Positions 58,630 to 64,000 of a stretch of 64,000 nucleotides of DNA are shown piece after piece (within the stretch, counting starts at the first letter, position 1; every line of letters begins with the position of its first letter). The notes below the pieces were generated by a model that was given only the letters and a program-made list of their open reading frames with translations, was not told the DNA's origin and did not search any database. The position numbers and the translations under genes were made by a program. The stretch comes from Dyadobacter soli (GTDB taxonomy: Bacteria > Bacteroidota > Bacteroidia > Cytophagales > Spirosomataceae). Location: assembly GCF_900101885.1 (NCBI RefSeq), contig NZ_FNAN01000014.1:62001-126000 (forward strand), in the 5' to 3' direction.

Positions 58630-59442
58630 ATGATCTCGATACCAAAGCTGAAAAATACCGATTCGACCAACTTTTTCCTCATGGCCGGCCCCTGTGCCAT
58701 CGAGGGACGGGACATGGCGCTCAGGATCGCCGAGCATATCGTGACGGTCACCGACCGCCTGCGTATTCCATATATTTTCAAGGGTTCCTACCGCAAAGCC
58801 AACCGCACCAAAATCGATTCTTTTACCGGGATCGGTGATGAAAAAGCATTGAAGATCTTGCAGGAGGTAAGTCAGACTTTCGGCATTCCTACTGTAACCG
58901 ACATACACGAATCGCACGAAGCCGCATTTGCCGCCGAATATGTGGACGTGCTGCAAATCCCCGCATTCCTGTGTCGCCAGACCGAGCTCCTCGCCGCGGC
59001 CGCACGCACGGGCAAGGCTGTGAATGTGAAAAAGGGACAATTTCTTTCCGGTGCTTCAATGAAATTCGCCGCTGAAAAAATCAACGAGGTCAATCCGGAC
59101 GCACAGGTGATCCTCACCGACCGCGGCAACAGCTTTGGCTACGGCGATCTGGTAGTCGACTACCGGAATCTGCCGGAAATGGCCGCATTCGGCGTGCCGG
59201 TGGTAATGGATTGCACGCATTCATTGCAACAGCCCAATCAATCATCCGGCGTAACCGGTGGCAAGCCGAAACTGATCGAAACCATTGCCAAGGCGGCCAT
59301 TGTAGTAGGTGCCGACGGCCTGTTTATCGAAACCCATTTCAACCCTGCCGAAGCCAAATCCGACGGCGCCAATATGCTTCCGCTGGATCAGCTGGAAGGG
59401 CTATTGGAAAGATTAGTACGTGTGAGAGAAGCTATTTTATGA
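58630..59442 (+). CDS. kdsA: 3-deoxy-8-phosphooctulonate synthase (Kdo-8-P synthase), metal-dependent type
   Basis: A 270-residue aldolase joining PEP and arabinose-5-phosphate to make Kdo-8-P for the lipopolysaccharide core. The PEP site lies in FKGSYRKANRTKIDSF; other marks are VNVKKGQFLS and FGYGDLVVD. The N-terminal AGPCAIEG has Cys where the E. coli enzyme has Asn, and MDCTHS, ETHFNP and KSDGANM supply His, Glu and Asp ligands, so it belongs to the metal-dependent class as in Aquifex. Its stop overlaps the PAP2 gene start (ATGA), so the two are translated together. Confidence 0.96.
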   Translation: MISIPKLKNTDSTNFFLMAGPCAIEGRDMALRIAEHIVTVTDRLRIPYIFKGSYRKANRTKIDSFTGIGDEKALKILQEVSQTFGIPTVTDIHESHEAAFAAEYVDVLQIPAFLCRQTELLAAAARTGKAVNVKKGQFLSGASMKFAAEKINEVNPDAQVILTDRGNSFGYGDLVVDYRNLPEMAAFGVPVVMDCTHSLQQPNQSSGVTGGKPKLIETIAKAAIVVGADGLFIETHFNPAEAKSDGANMLPLDQLEGLLERLVRVREAIL

Positions 59443-60131
59443 TTACAAAAACAATGAAGGCATATCTGATATGCCTTTTTCTTTTGGCCCAAATCCTTCC
59501 ACAGGCTGCATTTGCACAGGAGGATTCCACGAAGCTCTGGAAAGTCACGGCAGGCGATGTTATTCCGCCGGTTACGCTTGGCCTGGCCGGCCTGATTGTA
59601 CAAGGCAAAATCAGCCGGCATTTACAGGAGCGCGTGGTTTCAAGCTATCCCAATTACAACACGAAATGGGACGAATACCTGCCTTACGCGCCTGGCGTCG
59701 TGAGCCTCGGACTTGCCTCGGCGGGTGTGAAAGGAAAGCATAAGCTGGGCGATCAGGTGATTCTTGCATTGCTTTCGAACATCATCGCCCAGGGTGTCAC
59801 ACAAAGCCTTAAACGCATTGTACGCTACCCGCGGCCGAATGGCGAGGATTACCACTCGTTTCCCTCGGGGCACAGCACGACCGCATTCACAAATGCGACG
59901 ATCCTGCACGAGGAATACGGCCAGCGGAGCATATTATATAGTATAGGCGGCTACGGAACGGCCACGGCGGTAGGCACAATGCGCGTACTTGGCAATCACC
60001 ACTGGCTCGCGGACGTGCTCATGGGTGCGGGTATAGGCATTGGCGCGACGAAAGTCCTCTATATCAGCTACCCCTGGATGCAACAGCAGGTGCGCAGAAT
60101 GAAAGCCCGGAAACACCGCGAAAAAATTTGA
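59439..60131 (+). CDS. PAP2-family membrane phosphatase
   Basis: A 230-residue protein with an N-terminal signal-like segment (MKAYLICLFLLAQILPQAAF, Ala-rich end, then QEDSTK). The phosphatase motifs are KRIVRYPRP, FPSGHST and RVLGNHHWLADVLMG, matching the three PAP2 signatures with catalytic histidines in the second and third. Likely substrates are isoprenyl or lipid A/glycerolipid phosphates on the periplasmic side. ATG 59439 is chosen for the ATGA overlap with kdsA; ATG 59454 would start exactly at the signal peptide. The longer in-frame extension inside kdsA is not credible. Confidence 0.87.
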   Translation: MITKTMKAYLICLFLLAQILPQAAFAQEDSTKLWKVTAGDVIPPVTLGLAGLIVQGKISRHLQERVVSSYPNYNTKWDEYLPYAPGVVSLGLASAGVKGKHKLGDQVILALLSNIIAQGVTQSLKRIVRYPRPNGEDYHSFPSGHSTTAFTNATILHEEYGQRSILYSIGGYGTATAVGTMRVLGNHHWLADVLMGAGIGIGATKVLYISYPWMQQQVRRMKARKHREKI

Positions 60132-60192
60132 AATGCTGCTGACATAGGGTTGTCACTTGCGAGTTTGTCCTTTGCATAAACATCTGTTAGCC

Positions 60193-60651
60193 ATGCAAAC
60201 GAAAACCATTCAGCCCATTCACGTTCTGTACTTCGAAACGCGGACTTCGTTCAAGGAAATTTTCCAGTATGTGCGTGTAGAAGCCCGGAAGCTCTACCAG
60301 GACGCCGTCCGTAACGATCTCGAAATCACCGGTCCGGTTTACTGGATCTACAATGGTGCGGACGGCCAGCCCGATACGGTTTTTACATTGACGATCGCAT
60401 TGCCTGTCACGAAGCCATCGCATTCGATCGATTCGCCTTACCATTTGAAACAGCTCGAAGCATTTGAATGCATTAGTGCGGAGCTTTACGGGAATTGGGA
60501 TGGGCTGGTGAATACTTACGGTGCGCTGTTCGGAGAGATCATGGCGCAGAAACTGAACATGTCGGGCCAGAACCGCGAGATTTACCTGAATATGGATTTC
60601 GAAAATCCGGAACGCAACATTACCGAGGTTCAGATCGGCATTTTGAAATAA
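60193..60651 (+). CDS. GyrI-like effector-binding domain protein
   Basis: A 152-residue soluble protein resembling the GyrI/SOUL-type small-molecule-binding domain found at the C-terminus of AraC-like regulators (SFKEIFQYVRVEARKLYQDA, GPVYWIYNGADGQPDTVFTL, the EAFECISAELYGNWDGL region). It has no DNA-binding domain. Possible roles are ligand binding or sequestering toxic molecules, as for E. coli GyrI; unproven. I start at ATG 60193 (MQTKTIQPIHVLYFETR) rather than the ATG 12 codons upstream, which lacks domain homology. Confidence 0.75.
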   Translation: MQTKTIQPIHVLYFETRTSFKEIFQYVRVEARKLYQDAVRNDLEITGPVYWIYNGADGQPDTVFTLTIALPVTKPSHSIDSPYHLKQLEAFECISAELYGNWDGLVNTYGALFGEIMAQKLNMSGQNREIYLNMDFENPERNITEVQIGILK

Positions 60652-60688
60652 GCTTACTCACAACACACGTTTCTTTACTACCTACGCG

Positions 60689-61222
60689 ATGTCATATTGC
60701 ACTTACGTCAACAACAACCCCTCGGAGCAGGCCGATTACCTGCTCCACAAACATTACCACGACAACCATTACGGCTTCCCGATCGAAGACGACGACGAAC
60801 TTTTCGGGCGTTTGTTACTGGAAATCAATCAGGCCGGGCTTAGCTGGACATTAATGCTACGGAAACAGGACAGTTTCCGCGCGGCTTATGATAATTTCTC
60901 CATTGAAAAAGTAGCTGCTTACGACGAAGCTGACCGTGAGCGGTTGTTGGCAGATGCCGGCATTGTGCGGAACCACTTGAAAGTAAATGCGGCTATCGTG
61001 AATGCGCAGAAAATTCTCGAACTCAAACAGGAATATGGCTCATTCAAAGGCTGGATCGACGCGCATCATCCTTTGACCAAAGAACAATGGATCAAGCTGT
61101 TCAAGAAGACCTTCAAATTTACCGGTGGGGAGATCGTAAATGAGTTTCTGATGAGTACAGGTTATTTACCGGGAGCGCATGACGCGGATTGCCCGGTGTA
61201 TCGAACTATTCAATCAGTCTAA
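60689..61222 (+). CDS. tag: DNA-3-methyladenine glycosylase I
   Basis: A 177-residue base-excision repair enzyme that removes 3-methyladenine from alkylated DNA. ISY-like opening MSYCTYVN provides the first zinc Cys, HKHYHDNHYGFPIEDDDELF contains the conserved His, GLSWTLMLRKQDSFRAAY lines the base pocket with the catalytic Glu region upstream, and GAHDADCP supplies the last zinc His and Cys. Length is normal. Its stop overlaps by four bases that of the convergent lipoprotein gene. Confidence 0.95.
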   Translation: MSYCTYVNNNPSEQADYLLHKHYHDNHYGFPIEDDDELFGRLLLEINQAGLSWTLMLRKQDSFRAAYDNFSIEKVAAYDEADRERLLADAGIVRNHLKVNAAIVNAQKILELKQEYGSFKGWIDAHHPLTKEQWIKLFKKTFKFTGGEIVNEFLMSTGYLPGAHDADCPVYRTIQSV

Positions 61223-61758
61223 TAATTGACTTGGTCGGGAGAGAGCATCGCAACCTGATCTTCAACCTGCCGGAATAGGGAAGCGCTCATCTCTCCCTCA
61301 TTCACCGCCTTTTCCATCAGATCAAAATGCTGACATAAAATGTGCCTGTTACCACGGTGATGCCAGATAACAAGCCAAGCCGTTTCCGCCGCTTCTTCGC
61401 CGAAAACACTTTTCTTCGGCCAGCCATGTACCTGGATGATTTTGTTCAGAATTTTCAGGTTAGCCTCGTCATTGGCGCGCATTTTCTGTGAAAAAGCCGC
61501 CTCATTTTCCTTCCTTCCATTATACAAACTGTCGCGGTATTGCTGGTCGGCCTGATGCATTTTGCTGAAAAGCCCGGCAACTTCCTGTTCTGTCATATTC
61601 CCGACATCGATAAACGGATCAATGTCGGCATACATTAAAACCGACGGACGGCTCAATTGAGCGGCAGGCTCGGCGGAGCCGGACGGGGCTTCTGTTTGCC
61701 TTGGCGAATGGCAGCAGGCCAACAGAAACATAGTACTTGCAATGATAGGATGTTTCAT
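61219..61758 (-). CDS. DUF6624-like lipoprotein
   Basis: A 179-residue lipoprotein: short signal MKHPIIASTMFLLACCHSPR with lipid anchor at Cys15 or Cys16, then a serine/alanine linker, then a helical domain containing ANDEANLKILNKIIQVHGWP and AAETAWLVIWHHRGNRHILC. That pattern (W-P, A-W-L, H) is what I recall of DUF6624, a family without known function. It lies 17 bases downstream of the GDPD gene and is probably co-transcribed. No terminator is seen; the 3' end runs into tag. Confidence 0.75.
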   Translation of the reverse strand: MKHPIIASTMFLLACCHSPRQTEAPSGSAEPAAQLSRPSVLMYADIDPFIDVGNMTEQEVAGLFSKMHQADQQYRDSLYNGRKENEAAFSQKMRANDEANLKILNKIIQVHGWPKKSVFGEEAAETAWLVIWHHRGNRHILCQHFDLMEKAVNEGEMSASLFRQVEDQVAMLSPDQVNY

Positions 61759-61775
61759 GACCGGCCTGTTGAATT

Positions 61776-62594
61776 CTATTGAACATTCGTTTTGATATAG
61801 GACACCATTTCAGCTGGCTTGTCTGTCTGCAAACCCTGCACGCCTTTGTGCAATGCCTCATTCCAGGAAGCCGGGCCTTCGGTAGGGCTTTGTACATCGA
61901 GCCAGACCGCAATGCCCAATTCATGTGCGGCTTTCAACAATTCTGGTTCAGTAATATTGTCGGCGACCTGAATGTGTGTATGGTTCAAAAATGCTGTGAG
62001 CTGTTCCTTATTGGTAACTTCTTTCGGCAAGCTGGTCATCAGCGGCATTTCCGGCGCTACTTCCCTCCATTTTTTGTACTGCTCTTCCTTATTTAAATAA
62101 ACCACCACCTGATGTTCCATACCGGCGGCTTTGATCTGTTTCCAGCTCTCGGTTACGTCAGCGTCTTTGAAATCGAGGTAAATGTTGATTTTGCCCTTGC
62201 AAATAGCCAATATCTCCCGGAATTCGGGAATGCGGTGGGTCTTTTTATTTCGGTTGAAAACCTGCAATTCCACCACTTCCTGCCAGGTCATATCGGCGAT
62301 TTTGCCCATGCCGTTAGTCGTGCGATCGACTTTGGCGTCGTGCATTGCGACCAGATGCCCGTCTTTGGTAGTCCGCAAATCCACCTCCACATAATCCGCG
62401 CCGCATTGAATGGCCTCGCGGGTAGACGCCAGCGTGTTTTCCGGTGCATTCACATGGTTGCCGCGGTGGGCGATCACGACGGTTTTGTGTTTGGCATGCG
62501 GCAGCGCCGGGTTCGCCGCGTGTTGCGGAAATGCAGGTACGACGAGCATTGCGCACGCTGCGAGAGAGCCTATTTTTCGGATAAACAATTTCAT
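61776..62594 (-). CDS. Glycerophosphodiester phosphodiesterase family protein, secreted
   Basis: A 272-residue periplasmic enzyme. Signal peptide MKLFIRKIGSLAACAMLVVP; then the TIM-barrel GDPD domain with VIAHRGNHVNAPENTLAS (catalytic His, Arg, Glu), ADYVEVDLRTTKDGHLVAMHD (metal-binding Glu and Asp, second His) and INIYLDFKDADV. It releases glycerol-3-phosphate from phospholipid headgroups such as glycerophosphocholine. First gene of a pair with the DUF6624-like lipoprotein. Confidence 0.92.
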   Translation of the reverse strand: MKLFIRKIGSLAACAMLVVPAFPQHAANPALPHAKHKTVVIAHRGNHVNAPENTLASTREAIQCGADYVEVDLRTTKDGHLVAMHDAKVDRTTNGMGKIADMTWQEVVELQVFNRNKKTHRIPEFREILAICKGKINIYLDFKDADVTESWKQIKAAGMEHQVVVYLNKEEQYKKWREVAPEMPLMTSLPKEVTNKEQLTAFLNHTHIQVADNITEPELLKAAHELGIAVWLDVQSPTEGPASWNEALHKGVQGLQTDKPAEMVSYIKTNVQ

Positions 62595-62654
62595 CTTGAA
62601 TTTCAGGTTATCAGCGGGGTTACAACTTTTTCAATCAAACAGGCTAATGTGCGG

Positions 62655-62705
62655 CCAAAAAAATGAGTCTACAAGCAGAAAGTTAATTCCAACTCATAGA
62701 CTCAT
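62655..62705 (-). terminator. Minus-strand terminator of the PfkB kinase gene
   Basis: ATGAGTCTA (62663-62671) pairs with TAGACTCAT (62697-62705), followed on the minus strand by a seven-T run. Confidence 0.82.
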
Positions 62706-62725
62706 CTACTCAAAACTTTAAACTT

Positions 62726-63643
62726 TTATTGTATTTCGAAGCTTGCCAGTTTCACAAATTCCTGAACGCGGGCATTGATTTCTTCTGTCGAAAGGTTCAC
62801 GAGACGCTCGGTACCGAATTTCTCAACGCAGAAAGAGGCCATCGCCGATCCGTAAATGATCGCACGCTTCATGTTTTCGAACGAAATGTCGTCGGTAGCA
62901 GCGAGGTAGCCGATAAAACCACCTGCGAATGAATCGCCAGCGCCGGTCGGGTCGAATACTTCTTCCAATGGCAATGCAGGCGCGAAGAAAATACGATCTT
63001 CCTGGAACAGCAACGCGCCGTGCTCTCCTTTCTTGATGATCAGCGTTTTCGGGCCCATCGCCATGATTTTCTTGGCAGCTTTGCGCAAAGAATATTCGCC
63101 GGAAAGCTGGCGCGCTTCTTCGTCGTTGATCGTCAGGAGGTCGACCAGTTTCAGCACCGATTTCAAATCATCCAAAGCGATGTTCATCCACAGGTTCATC
63201 GTATCGAGCATGATCAGCTTCGGGCGTTTCGCCAGTCGCTCGATCACCAGTTTTTGCGTCGCAGGAACCGTGTTACCCAGCATCAGATACTCGGTACCCT
63301 GGTAGGAATCCGGGATCATAGGATCGAAATGCTCCATTACATTCAGCTCCGTGATCAGCGTATCGCGGGTGTTCATATCCTCATGGTACTTACCCGACCA
63401 GAAGAACGTCTTGCCATCCTGAACGATCTCCAAACCTTTGGTATCCACGCCGTGTTCTTGGAGCAGGCCGATCATTTCCTGGGGAAAATCGCCGCCGACA
63501 ACCGCAACGAGGTTATTTTGTTGGGTGAAATAGGAAGCAGCTAGTGTGATGTAAGTGGCTGCACCACCGATAATTTTGTCTGTTTTTCCAAACGGGGTTT
63601 CGAGCGCATCGAATGCAACAGATCCTACGGTAAGTAAACTCAT
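62726..63643 (-). CDS. PfkB-family carbohydrate/nucleoside kinase
   Basis: A 305-residue ribokinase-fold kinase. The N-terminal GSVAFDALETPFGK and GGAATYITLAASYF contact the substrate; the C-terminal PfkB signature DPTGAGDSFAGGFIGYLA contains the catalytic Asp and anion hole. ENPETLI-like positions are replaced by TINDEEARQLSG. The sequence resembles bacterial adenosine/inosine or ribose kinases, but the substrate cannot be fixed. Own terminator; the 191 bases upstream contain no gene. Confidence 0.9.
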   Translation of the reverse strand: MSLLTVGSVAFDALETPFGKTDKIIGGAATYITLAASYFTQQNNLVAVVGGDFPQEMIGLLQEHGVDTKGLEIVQDGKTFFWSGKYHEDMNTRDTLITELNVMEHFDPMIPDSYQGTEYLMLGNTVPATQKLVIERLAKRPKLIMLDTMNLWMNIALDDLKSVLKLVDLLTINDEEARQLSGEYSLRKAAKKIMAMGPKTLIIKKGEHGALLFQEDRIFFAPALPLEEVFDPTGAGDSFAGGFIGYLAATDDISFENMKRAIIYGSAMASFCVEKFGTERLVNLSTEEINARVQEFVKLASFEIQ

Positions 63644-63787
63644 AAGTGATTACTGTGTTGATTTTAAGTTAGTTTCAAACTGGATTTTAAATGCAAAAAC
63701 GCTGCGAAGATAAACAAAACGGTCGAATAGCATTCTCCCGCCCGCTCATTCTCAGCTACACCTACAAATCAATGTTGGGTTATTTGC

Positions 63788-63795
63788 TATTTTTG
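63788..63795 (+). promoter_or_regulatory. -7 element of the DUF5618 gene
   Basis: TATTTTTG fits TAnnTTTG, 39 bases before the start codon. Confidence 0.45.
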
Positions 63796-63834
63796 TCTGA
63801 GGTAAATTCTCTATCAACTAAATCACATACTATT

Positions 63835-64000
63835 ATGGAAGTAATTAACGAAGCAAAAAGGTACATCGACAACGCAAGAGGGTTTCTTAGGGACAATGCA
63901 AGGAAGGAAGGCGGCATATACCAGGACTCTAAATATGTGAAGATCGCCGGGCACACGGCTTACAGCGGCGTGTTGATCGCGCTCGATGCCGTGCTTCCAG
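63835..64000 (+). CDS. DUF5618 family protein, 3' end cut by window
   Basis: The first 55 codons are visible, from ATG 63835: MEVINEAKRYIDNARGFLRD, then KEGGIYQDSKYVKIAGHTAY and SGVLIALDAVLP, open to the window end. This is the N-terminus of DUF5618, a small helical Bacteroidota family (often about 120 residues), whose members resemble nucleotidyltransferase-associated HEPN-like helices; that relation is my inference. A -7 promoter box lies upstream. Confidence 0.75.
   Translation, partial: MEVINEAKRYIDNARGFLRDNARKEGGIYQDSKYVKIAGHTAYSGVLIALDAVLP

Noticed and set aside
59211..59438. 76-codon N-terminal extension of the PAP2 frame inside kdsA
   Set aside because: The residues are the out-of-frame kdsA sequence; a signal-peptide start with ATGA coupling at 59439 fits better.

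Overview
The window looks like chromosomal DNA of a Bacteroidota bacterium, most likely order Cytophagales and plausibly close to Dyadobacter/Spirosomataceae (my inference from overall gene style, no database search). The signs are: two giant secreted proteins ending in the type IX secretion 'type B' (CHU_C, gliding-motility-associated) domain; Bacteroidota-restricted families (DUF5606, DUF5618, DUF5117-type metalloprotease); a lipoprotein with an acidic CKDDDDE surface-export signal; weak Shine-Dalgarno sequences; and promoters of the Bacteroidota kind (TTG/TTTG, about 19-20 bases, then TAnnTTTG). Genes are densely packed, mostly housekeeping, in short operons usually closed by clear hairpin-plus-T-tract terminators.

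Layout. 1-5.8 kb: a tandem pair of near-identical CHU_C surface proteins, the first cut by the window edge. 5.9-9 kb: fabD, then a tRNA-Gln whose 3' end is repeated exactly (18 bp) 1.9 kb downstream; between the copies lies an AT-richer cassette holding only a DarT-like ADP-ribosyltransferase toxin and a DarG-like macrodomain antitoxin. This is the most unusual part of the window. 9-14.6 kb: TetR regulator, polysaccharide flippase, MlaEF-type lipid ABC transporter, an SDR and a ROK kinase. 14.8-24 kb: a polytopic membrane protein with murB, a SPOR lipoprotein, gmd, a periplasmic thioredoxin, engB, DUF5606, deoC overlapping a GT4 glycosyltransferase, and a FabH-type synthase. 24-36.5 kb: M1 peptidase, MeaB GTPase ending in a heptanucleotide repeat, lipocalin-like lipoprotein, NTF2-like protein, lipid kinase, SUI1 factor, MacB-like permease, gamma-glutamyltransferase, cupin, NudK-like Nudix hydrolase, YtxH, SIMPL and MarR proteins. 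36.6-44.9 kb: ppc, xerC/D, rpsU, Ppx/GppA, a large zinc metalloprotease and a leaderless M23 peptidase. 45-45.6 kb: a small VapBC-like toxin-antitoxin pair. 45.6-56.8 kb: MFS exporter, YdfG-like SDR, CtpA-like S41 protease, acetoacetyl-CoA synthetase, an RluB-type pseudouridine synthase with a repeat-rich disordered N-terminus, a Do-like HtrA protease and Hsp20. 56.1-64 kb: the acpP-fabF-rnc cluster, kdsA with a PAP2 phosphatase, a GyrI-like protein, tag, a DUF6624-like lipoprotein with a GDPD, a PfkB kinase and the start of a DUF5618 gene.

How the genes fit together: envelope building dominates (fabD, acpP/fabF and FabH for acyl chains; kdsA for Kdo; murB for peptidoglycan; gmd, the flippase and GT4 for surface polysaccharide; MlaEF for outer-membrane lipids). 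Envelope quality control is represented by HtrA, CtpA-like, Hsp20 and the secreted metallopeptidases. The two toxin-antitoxin modules are the only clearly accessory genes. Coordinates and frames were read from the sequence; family names come from motif recognition without database searches.
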